From Rhabdophis nuchalis (taxonomy: Eukaryota; Chordata; Lepidosauria; Squamata; Natricidae): DNA of 64,000 bases. Positions 23,441 through 34,341 of the stretch are shown here, piece by piece. The first letter of the stretch is position 1, and each line of letters starts with the position of its first letter. The notes beneath the pieces were generated by a model. That model worked only from the letters and a program-made list of their open reading frames with translations. It did not search any database and had not been told where the DNA came from. The position numbers were made by a program, and so were the translations under genes. The stretch covers positions 17,340,019 to 17,404,018 of the forward strand of contig CM077651.1 in assembly GCA_039707465.1 (NCBI GenBank). Reading direction: 5' to 3'.

Positions 23441-23643
23441 AGTCTTCATCACAGGTTCATTGGTGGATAAAAGGGGGAAAAAGACTCTTTGTCTTAGCTA
23501 TCTTAAACATCTTTCCACTTACAGAAAAAGTGGAATATAAATCCAACAGATAACTGAATACTTCTGTAGGAGGCCATCTTTTTCTCATTGTCCATCTGAA
23601 AGAAACCACAAATGATAACATTTCCAGCAATGGCCAAATGATT

Positions 23644-24052
23644 TGAGTTTCATCTTCATGATCTGGTCTTCTAAAGAGCAGTCAGGGTTGATCTCCTCTA
23701 GGACTGACCGGTTTGATCACCTTGCAGTCCAAGGGACTCACAGGAGTCTTCTCCAGCACCAGAGTTCAAAGGCCTCAATTCTTTGCATGCAGCCTTCCTT
23801 ATGGTCCAACTTGCACAGCCATACATTGCAACAGGGAAAACCATAGCTTGATTATACACACTTTCATTGGCAGAGTGATGTTTCTGCTCTTTAGTGTGCT
23901 GTCTAGATTTTCCATAGCTTTCCTTCCCAGGAGCAAGTGTCTTTTAATTTCTTGGCTGCTGTCCCCATCTGTGGTGATCTTGGAGCCCAGGAAAATAAAA
24001 TAGGTCACTACCTCTGTTTCTTCCCCATCTATTTGATACCATGTAATCAATT
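23644..24052 (-). mobile_element. BovB (RTE) LINE fragment
   Basis: The minus strand encodes YQIDGEETEVVTYFIFLGSK, then ITTDGDSSQEIKRHLLLGRK and LDSTLKSRNITLPMKVCI. It stops short of the BovB 3' end at 23644 and is joined at 24053 to an L2 copy in the opposite orientation. Confidence 0.85.
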
Positions 24053-24712
24053 CACTACTGTAACACTCTCTACATGAGGCTCCCCTTGAGGTGCACCCGG
24101 AGGCTCCAGTTAGTGCAGAATGCGGCCGCGCAGGGGATTCGGGGAGTCTCAAGACACTCCCATGTGACACCTCTCCTGCGCGAGCTGCACTGGCTGCCTG
24201 TGGCCTTCCGGTTGCATTTCAAGGTCTTAGTGACCATCTTCAAAGCACTCCATGGCATGGGACCTGGTTACTTGCAGGATCGCCTCCTACCACATACCTC
24301 CATTCGACCTGTTGCTCCCACAGGGAGGGCCTCCTTAGGGTGCCGTCCGCTGGACAATGCCGGCTGGTGACTCCCAGGGGGAGAGCCTTCTCTGTGGCAG
24401 CCCCCGCCCTCTGGAATGACCTGCCCCTCGACCTTCGTATTATCACAGACCTTCGCCTCTTTCGTCGGGCACTAAAAACATACTTCTTTCATGCGGCCGG
24501 CCTGGCATAGCTGTTTTATGGCTGTTTTATGGCTGATTTTAGTTGGGTTTTAATTATGTTTTTAGCACGGCTCCAAATTTTATTTAATTTAGTTTTAACT
24601 ACTTTGATTGTTTGTATATTTTATATTTTTATTGTTCCTGTGCACTGCCCTGAGTCCCGTCTGGGAGAGAGGGCGGTATAGAAATACAATAAAGATAAAG
24701 TTTACCATGTTG
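24053..24712 (+). mobile_element. L2 LINE 3' end, frameshifted
   Basis: Coding starts at LPLRCTRRLQLVQNAAAQGI with LRELHWLPVAFRLHFKVLVT. The frame then shifts between about 24310 and 24350, and GRAFSVAAPALWNDLPLDLR continues in another frame to a stop near 24510. The 3' end 'gcactgccctgagtcccgtc' is a subfamily variant, distinct from the 7.1 kb copy. Confidence 0.9.
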
Positions 24713-24990
24713 CCTAATGTGCATTCAATTTTATATAAATCGGATGGTCTGAAGAAAGGTTGCTTTAAGTTAAATTGTATTGTCCCTTATAGGATATAAA
24801 GCCGTGTTGCTTGATTAACTATGCCGTTTCTTCATTGGTAAACCAACAATGAGGTCTGGAATTTATGGAGATGCCCTGTAGATTCATATTCCCATATGCC
24901 CATTAACTATTCCTTAGACAGACATTTTCTCCTAAAAATAAAACAAAAGAAAACCCTTGAAGTTCCCAGTGTTCTGTATTTTAGCACAGG
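24713..24990. other. No recognised feature
   Basis: AT-rich, nothing recognised. Confidence 0.5.
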
Positions 24991-25099
24991 TCACTTAATT
25001 TAATGTATTTTTAATGAAATATGTATATAGTTATTGTTCTTATTCCTCCTGTGCACCGCCCCGAGTCCCTGTGGGGAGAGGGTGCGGTTTATAAGTAAT
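24991..25099 (+). mobile_element. L2 LINE 3' tail, third subfamily
   Basis: Only the terminal ~100 bases remain: 'gtgcaccgccccgagtccct', a short gap, then 'ggtttataagtaataa'. The same variant ends the 51.6 kb copy, and both run into (ATT)n. Confidence 0.8.
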
Positions 25100-25113
25100 A
25101 AATAATAATAATA

Positions 25114-25194
<81 letters not shown>
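25100..25194. repeat. (AAT/ATT)n microsatellite on an L2 tail
   Basis: AAT units, a switch of phase at 25115, then ~26 ATT units, directly continuous with the L2 3' end. Confidence 0.97.
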
Positions 25195-26136
25195 TAACAA
25201 TTCCACGTGTGTAGAGTTTGTAACAGTCCATTAAGTATCTGGCCACACAAAACTATGAAAGCATAAAAAACAAGTCAGCAGCTTAACATCCCACCAGCTC
25301 AAGATGCAAACTTTGAAGCAATAGGGCAGATGTAGATCAGATTTATTGAACTCTTTACGCTTAACGCTTTTGCTTTAATTGATATTGTTATAGAGACAAG
25401 ACAAGCTATATTGCAAAGCCTGTGATATTTTTTTAGTCTTACCAGAAGCTACGTCTCAAAATCAAATCTTAGCACAAAACTTAAATATAGCTCCACGGTA
25501 TGACTGTGGTTTGAAAAGGCTTTCTTTTATATCCATATGGTATGCATAGCTGTGCGGTTCTTGTTTTTCACTTTTTTTGTTACTCTGTCTTCCCCAAAGC
25601 AAAATCCAGCTGGGAAAACTGAGGATTGCATATGTAGTTCTTAAAAGTAATTCTTATGTCCTTGCTGCTTTTTGTGATAAGCCAGGTATGTGTCTGCTTG
25701 CAATTTGATCCTGTTCTTAAAATGTTTCCTCTCCACAAAGCATGGAATCTAAGTATCCTCTGATACCTGCAGGTAACTTCAAAACATCAGCTTAACTTTA
25801 AACCCTTACAGAAACATTGTGGTCATTATTTCTGAGGCAGGCAGGGGGTGGAAAAAAATGAATTCCAGCCATCATGCTGTAATAACAGGCAATCAATATT
25901 TTGTTTAGCTGGAAGGAACAATTGCGGGTTGCATCAATGACAAAGGAAGCCAAGCCTACTTTCATGCATCACGGTATATACAACCTTGCCATGGTTTGTC
26001 AAGAATGTGTGTTTCTGGTTCTCTATAAGAGCTACTTCTCAGATGAACAGATCAAAGAAAACCATTCCTAACTTTTTCCTTGGGCATGTCAGAGATTTAT
26101 CAATTGCCATATTTGGTGATTCAATTCATAATTCCT
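25195..26136. other. No recognised feature
   Basis: Single-copy-looking sequence with no repeat or coding signature. Confidence 0.5.
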
Positions 26137-26485
26137 CTTCTTTATGAACATGGCAGCATGATGTCTCAGCAGTTTAGATGCTGGGCTTGTGGGTTGGAAA
26201 GCTGGCAGCCCAGGTTTGAGACCGAAGCGCCATGTGATGGGGTGAGCTCCTGACCTTGCTCCTGTCCACCTAGCAGTTTGAAAGCATGCAAATGCAAGTA
26301 GATAAATAAGTATCACTTCGGTGGGAAGGTAAGAGTGCTCCATGAGGTTATGCTGACCACATGATCATGGAAATGTCTTCAGTCAGCACTGGCTCAATGG
26401 CCATGAAATGAAGATGAGTACCACTCCCTATAGTCAGAAACAATTATGGAGTAAAAAATCTACAGGGACCCCTTCTTTATGAACA
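26137..26485 (+). mobile_element. Sauria-type tRNA SINE, exact target duplication
   Basis: The tRNA-like head 'tggcagcatgatgtctcag' starts at 26151 and the body follows the Sauria order (gtttgaaagcatgcaaatg, ctccctatagtcagaaaca). The head is well diverged from the B-box consensus. The exact 14-bp duplication CTTCTTTATGAACA lies at 26137-26150 and 26472-26485. The only plus-strand copy of the family here. Confidence 0.85.
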
Positions 26486-26620
26486 CAGCTTGTAGACCGG
26501 TAAAATTTAAAATCTGAGAATCAATATCAGGTTATGGTTTGTCATTCAGAACACAAAAAGGTTGTGGTTCCATGTCACCCATCACGAGTTTTCCATTCCC
26601 ACAAGTAACCCATTTATCTT

Positions 26621-27203
26621 CTTCTTGTTAGTTGCAAAGTCATGTCCGACCCATTGCGACCCCATGGGCAACGTTCCTCCAGACCTTCCTGTCCTCTACC
26701 ATCCTCTGGAGTCCATTTCAGCTCATGCCTTCAGAGACTCCATCCAGCAACCTCATTCTCTGTCATCCTGTTCTTCTTTTGCCCTCAATCTTTCCCAGCA
26801 TTAGGCTCTTCTCCAGGGAGTCCTTCCTTTTCATACAGTGGCCACAGTATTTGAGTTTCCCCTTTAGAATTTGGCCTTCTAAAGAGCAGTCAGGATTGAT
26901 CTCCTCTAAGACTGACTGGTTTGATGGGCTTGCAGTCCAAGGGACTCACAGGAGTCTTCTCTGGCACCATAGTTCAAAGGCCTCCTTCTTTGCACTCAGA
27001 CTTTCTTATGGTCCAACCTTCACAGCCATCCATTGCAGCTGGGAAAACCATCGCCTTGACTATACGCACTTTTGTTGGCAGGGTAATGTCTCTACTTTTT
27101 AGTATGCTGTCTAGATTTGCCACAGGAGCAAGCATATTTTAATTTCTTGGCTGCAGTCCCCATCTGTGGTGATCTTGGAGCACGGGAAAATAAAATCTGC
27201 CAT
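26621..27203 (-). mobile_element. BovB (RTE) LINE 3' end
   Basis: The plus-strand text 'ttagttgcaaagtcatgtcc' is the reverse complement of the BovB 3' terminus. The antisense RT C-terminus follows through 'ccccatctgtggtgatcttg'. A ~15-25 bp deletion near 27120 removes sequence present in the 30.7 kb copy ('gttttcctccc'). Frames are broken. Confidence 0.88.
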
Positions 27204-27321
27204 TCATCTTACACATACTCAAAGTTGTTCTTTCTTTCATTTTTGCCTCAACTCAGTAGCACAATGCAGGCTAGGTCAAAGCAGGAAGTGTGCCAGAAAA
27301 TTTAACCAGGAGGATGAAATT

Positions 27322-27468
27322 CAGATTAGCAAGAGTTGGAAGGGACCTTGCAGGTCATCTAGTCCAACCCCCCTGCCCAAGCAGGAGATCTTACATCTGC
27401 CTCTACCTAGGATTGAACTCACAACCTCCTGATTGTGGAGCGAGAGATCCACCTCTAGGTGACAGCAA
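27322..27468 (-). mobile_element. tRNA-derived SINE with CR1-L3-like tail, copy 2
   Basis: Same structure as 6628-6766: rc of 'gagttggaagggaccttgca' is the CR1-L3 end, and rc of 'cctaggattgaactcac' carries the B-box-like GTTCAATCC. It has one more C in the C run than the first copy. Confidence 0.65.
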
Positions 27469-28285
27469 CAGGTAAATTCCTTAGAATGCTAAATATTGTT
27501 TTCTCAGTTTCCTAAACCAGCAGACCAACTGTAAAAATTAAAATTGACAGAGAAAAGGGCAGGAAAGGAGAATATTTACAGGTACTATTGTTCATTGCAA
27601 GAGAGAGAGAGGGAGAGGGAGGGAGAGAGGGAGGGAGAGGGAGAGAATATGTTATTAGTTGAATTTAATGTGTGATGCGTGTGCACCTAAAAATGCTGCT
27701 GCCAATACATTGTTCTGCACAGTGCTTTCTTTCTGGTATTAGGTTATTACAGTCATATCCAAAAGATTCTCTGTAAATATCAGCCATTTACAATGACATC
27801 AATTTCACAGGTGGAAAGCTCTACTGAATTCAATCCCCTTCTCCAATTAGAAAGAAAAGGTAATTTCCAGCTTTTTTGGGGGGGGGGGGAAATCACATTT
27901 CCCCTCTCTTTCACCCTTTGATGTTATTTCCCATCTGCTTCCAAACCTTTTTCCCCCCTTAAGATGGGTAGAAAGCAAAAGGCCTTAGAACTCCCCCTCC
28001 TCCCCATTATTTCATTTTAAGATTTTTTTAAAAAAAAGAAACGCCAACTTTTAAACTCTAAAGAGAAAATCTCCGTGCACCCTCTGTGTAGTACATAGCA
28101 GGGAAAACAGCAGCGATTCTGTAGAATTGGAGGAAAAAAAACTGATAACAAACTCTAAAAGGTAGCAATGGCAAAAAAAAAAAAAATCACTTCTGTAAGT
28201 GTTGCCTCAAAGGATTCATAGAGTATAGGCGGAACTGAGGTCAATGCACAGGAATCTTTGCATTTTCCTCTCATGATCTTGAGCA
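27469..28285. other. Mostly unrecognised; GGGA patch and homopolymers
   Basis: GAGA/GGGA tract at 27601-27646, a G run at 27880-27889 and an A run at 28171-28185; no gene recognised. Confidence 0.5.
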
Positions 28286-28785
28286 TTTATTTATTTACTT
28301 TTATTTTTATTGGTTTTTTATAGCGCCCTACTCCCGAAGGACTCAGGGCGGTGTACAGCCAGAATAAAAGCAAATATATAAAAGTTAAAAAAAGTTTTTA
28401 AAAGACATATTAAACTTTGGCCTAAAAGTGAAAAAAAAAAAAACCAACCAACCCTGATTAAAATTAATAAAAATTTGAATTTAAAAATCATGTTTTATGC
28501 CAGCTCGGCTTGTTGGAAGAAAAAGATTTTGAGAGCACGGCGGAAGGTGCGTATGTCAGGGATAGTTCTTAATTCTGGGGGCAATTCATTCCAGAGGACA
28601 GGTGCTCCCACGGAGAAGGCTCTCCCCCTGGGTGTCTCCAGTCAACATTTTTAGCCAACGGCACCATGAGGAGACTCTCTCTATGGGAGCGTACTGGCCC
28701 GTGGGAGGCTTTCGGTGGCAGAAGGCAATCTCGTAAGTACCCAGGTCCTAAGCCATGGAGTGCTTTAAAGATGGCAACCAACAGC
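28286..28785 (-). mobile_element. L2 LINE 3' end, old copy
   Basis: The minus strand carries FKALHGLGPGYLRDCLLPP and then a damaged C-terminus. The 3' untranslated region is diverged ('agcgccctactcccgaagga') and the tail is TTTA-rich. Substitutions are more frequent than in the 17.2 and 62.2 kb copies. Confidence 0.85.
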
Positions 28786-28896
28786 AATCATATTTGCATT
28801 TATTAATTAATTCAGCCTTCAAGATTCCAAAGAATATTTTTTTGCAGTAACCAACTTCCCACTATTTGTAATCTTCCATTGCAACACATTCACAGT

Positions 28897-29746
28897 GTCA
28901 GCTCCGGCCAGCCCAGAGGCCTGGAGCTGCCATTCAGGGGAGAAAATCGGGCCAGCTGCCAAGACTCACCAGGTCTCCCTCCTCCATAAGCAGCTGAGTG
29001 ATCTACAAAGCTATTGATAACTGACTGAAAACAATCCATGGTTAATTGCTGGATGGTTTTCGTTCTGGGTTACAAGGGGATGGGTGTGCACATGCACAGG
29101 GTGCAGGTTATCCTAATTACCAAGTAATTATAAAAGTTGGTCGGGAGCACTGGATGGCAGCTCTGACAATTTGTTCTTTGCCTTAGTGCTTTGTTGGTCA
29201 GTTCATGCCAAAGGAAGAATACAACCTGCATTTACAAACCATTTCTGTGTTTGGCTGTTTTCGTTAACTTTTTGGAACCTGACATACAAGTCTCAAATAT
29301 TTTCCACAAATACGTGTTGGGAGAAATATCCATCTGGCTTAGTTCCAAGCAAGGAGAACGACATTGAAACATGGAGGGTGATTGGAAAGAAGGTTTAATA
29401 ATGAAGCAGAACCACCAAGCACGTCTGATTCTGGGTATCTGACTACATGGAGTTGAGAGTGATATCTTCTCTTGGGCTTTGATCTTGAGCTCCCTGTTCC
29501 TGTGCAAGAACGTGCATTCTATTGGCTGTTGTAGGGGTCATAGCGGGCTCTGTAGGTTGTCTGAGCTCCCAGCTTTTGAAGTTTGGCTGATGCAATGAAG
29601 GGGCTTGTTGAGTAATTCCTATTGTGGATGAGGGCTAATCCCTTATTCAGACCTTGCTGCAGGGAATTTTTACCTAAGAAAAGAGCTACCAAGATCTCAA
29701 TAAACTCCTTATCTCTTAAGTGTTGACATCTGTTGAGGGCCATCAA
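28897..29746 (+). mobile_element. Possible LTR-retrotransposon fragment (weak)
   Basis: Starts TGTCAGCTCCGG. It has a TATA-like ATTATAAAAG at 29126-29137, CTGACA at 29162-29167 (inverse of the start), and an AATAAAC polyadenylation-like signal at 29699. No flanking duplication or primer-binding site was found. A 75-codon minus-strand frame at 29519-29746 shows no domain I recognise. It may be unrelated single-copy DNA. Confidence 0.25.
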
Positions 29747-29877
29747 GAAAGGTAGGGGCTGCTTTCTGTCTTCATGAGCATGTTTCTCAATTTCTCATCC
29801 AGGGAAATATAATATTCTGCCTTTTTGTAAAATATCTCTCAAAATATTTCATTCTTTTAGGGGAGGGATGGGTACTA

Positions 29878-30129
29878 CTCTGTTTCCCTGAAAATAAGAC
29901 CTCCCCAGATAATAAGCCCAATCAGACTTTTGAGTGCATGCACTAAAATAAGCCCTCCCAAAAAAATAAGCCCTCCCCAAAAATATTGCAACACAGCAGC
30001 AGCCATGAAGTGGCCATGCTCTCTGCCTCCTGCACCTCAAAAATAATAAGACCTCCCTGAAAATGAGGCTTATTTAGGGGGGGGGGTCAGAAGAAATTAA
30101 GACCCTGTCTTATTTTCAGGAAAACGTGG
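29878..30129. mobile_element. Tc1/mariner-type MITE, 252 bp
   Basis: Terminal inverted repeats of ~23 bp (ending in TTCCCTGAAAATAAGAC and its complement) are flanked by TA at 29876-29877 and 30130-30131. The internal part repeats 'aataagccctcccaaaa'-like units. There is no transposase frame. Confidence 0.8.
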
Positions 30130-30131
30130 TA

Positions 30132-30735
30132 ACTTTCTATATATGGGAGACAATATCTCTAACAACCATAGGATGGTTGTGCTAGCTTCACTTACACTTA
30201 TGATGCCCTTCACTTGACCAATTCTTAGTACAGGCCGCCTATGTGTCAAGATAGTTCTTATACAATCAGTTACCAAAACAAGGAAGGGAAGGAAACATTA
30301 TTTCCCATTCTAAAAGCAAACAAAAAAACCCATTCTCATCTCATTTTGCCGTTTTCCATAGAAGAGGAGGGATAAAAAGGCACAATAAATTTAACACTGG
30401 TTGTTATGAAAAGAAGTCACACTTGGTACGTGGCAGTCACTGCAATTCTTTCCTAATGACTTTATCATTTTTCCTTCTGAATAAATCTACTTATCTGAGC
30501 CCACATATCCTTTGAAATGTATTCATACAGTAATTTGTTTGTCTGCTGAGAGATGCCTGGGGTGGTATTCATGGCAGCGTTGCTCAAAAGCCTACCTTTT
30601 TCCATTTATGACATTTCTTTTCATTCTCTGTGTATGGCTGAGTGCACGTGTGGGCAAACAGACATGTGAGTGCCTTCAATTCAGTGTTGATTCCTGGTGA
30701 CTGTCTACAGTGTTCTTGGCAAGATTTTCCAAAGT
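30132..30735. other. No recognised feature
   Basis: Nothing coding or repetitive recognised. Confidence 0.5.
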
Positions 30736-31568
30736 GTTAGTTGAGAAATCGTGTCCGACCCATCACAACCTCATGGACAATGTTCCTCCAGGCCTTCCTG
30801 TCCTCTACCATCTTCTGTAGTCCATTTAAGCTCACATCTACTGCTTCAGTGACTCTATTCATTCACCTCATTCTCTTTGGTCCCCTTCTTTTTTGCTTTC
30901 AGTCTTTCCCAGCATTGGGCTCTTCTCCAGTGAGTCCTTTCTTTTCATTAGGTGGCCAAAGTATTTGAGTTTCATCTTCAGGATCTGGCCTTCTAAAGTG
31001 CATTCAGGGTTGATCTCCTTTAGGACTGAAGAGATTGATCGCCTTGCAGTCCAAGGGACTTGCAGGAGTTTTCTCCAGCACCATAGCTCAAAGGCCTCAA
31101 TTCTTTGGCGCTCAGCCTTTTTTATAGTCCAACTTTCACAGCCATATATTGCAAGTGGGAAAACCATAGCCTTGACTATATACCCTTTTGTTGGCAGGGT
31201 ATTGTCTCTGCTTTTTAGTATGCCATCTAGATTTGCCACAGTTTTCCTCCCCAGGAGCAAACATCTTTTAATTTCTTGGCTGCAGTTCCCATCTGTGGTA
31301 ATCTTGGAGCCCAGTAAAGTAAAATCTGTCACTACCTCCTTTTCTTCTTCCCCATCTATTTGCCGGGAATTGAGAGGCCCAGATGCCATGATCTTAAGTT
31401 TTCTTAATATTGAGTTTCAAGCCAACTTTTGCACTCTCCTTCTTCATCCATACCAAGAGGCTCTTTAGTTCCTCTTCACTTTCTGCCATTAGAATGGTAT
31501 CATTTGCATATCTGAGGTTGTTGATATTTCCCCCAGCAATCTTAATTCCAATTTTCAACATTCCTGGT
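30736..31568 (-). mobile_element. BovB (RTE) LINE 3' end, best-preserved copy
   Basis: An uninterrupted 173-codon minus-strand frame (30868-31389) covers the BovB reverse transcriptase C-terminal region: SRQIDGEEEKEVVTDFTLLG, ITTDGNCSQEIKRCLLLGRK, LAIYGCESWTIKKAERQRIE, AFELWCWRKLLQVPWTARRS, LKMKLKYFGHLMKRKDSLEK. Upstream coding sequence continues to 31568 with damage (rc of 'gaggctctttagttcctctt'), and the 3' terminus at 30736 is present. 5' truncated, so unable to move itself. Similar endonuclease and RT partners would mobilise the Sauria SINEs seen here. Confidence 0.92.
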
Positions 31569-31574
31569 ATAGGG

Positions 31575-31690
31575 TTTCCTTCCTAAGCACTGGAAGACCT
31601 CCAAGGTCCCTTCCAACTATTCTATTCTATTCTATTCTATTCTATTCTATTCTATTCTATTCTATTCTATTCTATTCTATTCTATTCTAT
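31575..31690 (+). mobile_element. CR1-L3 3' terminus with (ATTCT)n tail
   Basis: About 45 bases of CR1-L3 end ('cactggaagacctccaaggt') followed by ~15 ATTCT units (31617-31690). On the other strand this is the AATAG motif, whose expansion from CR1-L3 tails is a recognised feature of snake genomes. Confidence 0.85.
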
Positions 31691-31849
31691 TCCTTATTTT
31701 TTAGAAGAACAAAAGGACATAAAGCCTCAGAGGGAGAGAAACTCTTAATAATTGAGAGAAAGGAATGTGAAATGATTTGTATCCCTAGGAAATCCAGAAT
31801 ATGCCATGAGGGTATCTTTCAATAATTTTTATCCTCCCCATCTTCCATT

Positions 31850-32300
31850 GTTCCATGACAGTTGAGATGCTGAAGCCCTGCAGAGAGGATCAACAAAGAT
31901 GAAAAGGGTCTTGAGGTTAAATCGTATGATGAACAGCTACAGGAACTAGGTATGTTTAATCTAACAAGAGAAGATTTAGAGGTCACATAGTAGTGGTCTT
32001 CCAGTACTTTAAGGGCTATCACAGGAAGATGGGGTCAATTTGTTCTCCAAAGCAGGGTAAGTAGCAATGGGTGGAAGTTGTCGGAGGGAGATCTAACCTG
32101 AAACTAGGGAGAAACTTCCCGGCGGTGAGAACAACTAGTCAATGGAAAAACTTGCTTCCCAGAGTTGTGGGTGCTTCATTCCTAGAAGTTTTCAAGAAAA
32201 GATTTGACAACCATTTGTCCAGAATGTAATAAAAGCTGATGCCTATGGCAGGGGGTTGGACTAGGAGACTTGTAAGGAACCTTACAACGCAATGACCCCA
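31850..32300 (+). mobile_element. CR1-L3 LINE 3' region
   Basis: Follows the family order: 'gaactaggtatgtttaatct', 'caatgggtggaagttgtcgg', 'gaacaactagtcaatggaaa', 'gttttcaagaaaagatttga', 'gcagggggttggactag'. Many indels and stops; the terminal pentamer tail is missing. Confidence 0.85.
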
Positions 32301-32349
32301 GTTGCTATAAAAGGTTTCTTCATGTTATTGTAACAAAAATTGATACTAA

Positions 32350-32745
32350 GGAGATATTTTTGTATTTATTGATTTGTCAAGCATGTTTAAGATAACAGAT
32401 ATAAATATAAACATGATTGTGAATACATGAAATGGATATGAATACATGAGGATATTAGGACAGGGACGGTAGGCATGTTGGTGTGCTTATGCACACCCCT
32501 TACACAGACCTCTTAGGAATGGGGGTGAGGTCAACAGTAGACAGTCTAAGGTTAAAGTTGTGGGGGTTTGGGGAAGAAACCACAGAGTCAGGTAGAGCAT
32601 TCCAAGGACTGACCACTCTATTGCTGAAGTTGTATTTTCTGCAGTCAAGTTTGGAGTGGTTTGCCTTCAGTTTGTATCTATCGTGTGCTCGTGTATTGTT
32701 GGGTTTAAAGCTGAAGTAGTCATTGACAGGGATATGGGACATTGA
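32350..32745 (-). mobile_element. Unclassified LINE 3' end (same family as 35.7 kb)
   Basis: The minus strand encodes NDYFSFKPNNTRAHDRYKLK, LDCRKYNFSNRVVSPWNALP and NFNLRLSTVDLTPIPKRSV. The pattern FSNRV..WN.LP.VV..P..F is a common C-terminal motif of CR1/Jockey-like LINE polymerases. The 3' part ends in rc of 'tgatttgtcaagcatgtt'. I cannot assign the clade. Confidence 0.65.
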
Positions 32746-33399
32746 TATGGGAAATTAAGAATTTCCAGAGAAAGTTACAAATGACTGAGACAAAGTCAGT
32801 AATGACTATAAGGGAAAAAAAGGTCCATTCAAGGAAAGCAATAATGGAAAGGATGATAGTTTTTGGCCCCAGCTCATACTTTTTCTCAGCAGCAATTTGA
32901 ATGTTTAACTGGAGATAAAAAGGAGGATTCACACACATCCTTGTCAATTTGTACATGAAGTGATAATAGCTGCTGAGAGTTAGCTGACACTCAAACAACA
33001 GATTGACCAAGACATCAATCAAATCTATTTGTATTGTTCAGGAAGACTACAAAAACATGCTTATTTCTCCTTTGTTTGTTAAAGGATTATTTAACAACAG
33101 CAACAGCCAAACATCAATTGGCCAATTTTTCTGTAGGTTGTGTGCTACCTATCATGGCTAACTAGTCCACCTACACCTGGGGCCCTTTTGTCTGTTGCCA
33201 AAAAAACTTTTGTTGACTGAGACTGAAACCCACTGTTAAGATTTTGGTAAAACAACAACAGCACAACAGCACATCATTAATGTGTGTGTATATGCATGTG
33301 TGTATATTGATAGTTTGTCCCATTTCATCTGTTATTGACATTCTACTTTTCAAAGTATATATTTATCATAAACATAAAATTGGGGTAGTGGGATAGAAA
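32746..33399. other. No recognised feature
   Basis: Nothing coding or repetitive recognised. Confidence 0.5.
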
Positions 33400-33553
33400 C
33401 AGAGGTGGGTTGCTCTCGGTTTGGCCCATATCGGGTGAACCAGTAGTGGGAGTGGGAGGCTCCGCCTGTCTGCCCAGACGCTTCTGTGCATGCACAGAAG
33501 CATTGCGTGTTCACAAGTGAACCAGTAGGAAAAAAAATGGAAACCCACCACTG
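33400..33553. mobile_element. hAT MITE (second family), copy 2
   Basis: Ends CAGAGGTGGG and CCCACCACTG; core motifs 'ggtgaaccagtagt' and 'gcatgcacagaagc' match the 21.35 kb copy. The flanking 8-mers (GATAGAAA, GACAGGAT) no longer match convincingly. Confidence 0.75.
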
Positions 33554-33929
33554 GACAGGATATATAGAAAGGAATCCAACTGAACGTAGGCTTAAATTAA
33601 AGTCCTAAAATAAATATGATATACTATACACAGAAGTTTAATCAATGAATAAAAGAGAGTGTGATTCTACTATAATTTAATGTTTCTCATTTGTAAAAAT
33701 AGGATATCGGTGTGAATTTAAAATATTTATTCTTTTTAAAGTTAAAATGCAATGCACTCAATATTTTAGTGTTCACTTTCATGGTATAAACCCAACCTTT
33801 TTTTTTCTAGAAAGCTAAATTATGTGTTTGACATAGACAACAAAAGTTCGTAAATGGGATAGGAAAAAAAATGTATCCATATTTATAAGATGTAATATTT
33901 TCCACAAATATATGTTTTTTTAATATGCT
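33554..33929. other. No recognised feature
   Basis: AT-rich, unrecognised. Confidence 0.5.
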
Positions 33930-33996
33930 GTCAAAATATATGACATGTATACTGTAACTATAACTATAACTATAACTATAACTATAACTAACTATA

Positions 33997-34062
33997 TATA
34001 GGTAATTGTTTCCACAACATCCTGTTAAGAGGCCCCAATTAAGGGAGGAGACATACTGTTTC
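33997..34062. repeat. Direct repeat unit A1 (66 bp)
   Basis: Matches A2 at 34342-34407 with two differences over 66 bp. A1 continues into 'ctttcctgcctttcggctca', whereas A2 continues into the tRNA-like element at TTCGAGTCCC. Confidence 0.9.
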
Positions 34063-34142
34063 CTTTCCTGCCTTTCGGCTCATCACCAGAGACCATCTAG
34101 ACAGAAAGCCAAGAGTTCCGTTGTGTAAATTTTTTTAGATAT

Positions 34143-34312
34143 GTGTGTTAGTTTTATGAGCTGATCAATAAATAAATTAGAGAGACCAGGATAGATCTAT
34201 TTCGAGCTTATTAGCTCTCATCAGCTGGCCATACCCTTTACTGGGACTCGAACCGGGGCTGTATTGCATATCAGACAGGAGCCTAGAAATTCAGCCAAAC
34301 CGGCTCTCCCTT
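34143..34312 (-). mobile_element. tRNA-like SINE candidate bearing a hammerhead
   Basis: The minus strand begins GGGAGAGCCGGTTTGGCTGA and has an exact B box, GGTTCGAGTCC (rc at 34242-34252); the A box is weak. After CCAGTAAAGGG the element contains a complete hammerhead fold and ends in 'ataaaactaacacacat'. Length ~170 bp. A second copy on the plus strand (34406-34514) lacks the tRNA-like head. No source tRNA assigned. Confidence 0.6.
34184..34230 (-). ncRNA. Hammerhead ribozyme candidate, minus copy
   Basis: Same fold as 34427-34473 but helix I reads GGCCAG/CUGGUC, giving six pairs of which one is G-U, slightly better than the plus copy. Core residues CUGAUGA and GAAA are intact. Confidence 0.6.
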
Positions 34313-34341
34313 ATTGCATCAGCTGAGACAGGGGTATTTAG

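Noticed and set aside
26149..26230. tRNA gene at the Sauria SINE head
   Set aside because: Promoter boxes only, within a 320-bp element with target duplications.
34240..34312. A tRNA gene on the minus strand
   Set aside because: The B box is exact, but the D arm and acceptor stem do not close a cloverleaf and the sequence continues into a repeat body; treated as a SINE head.
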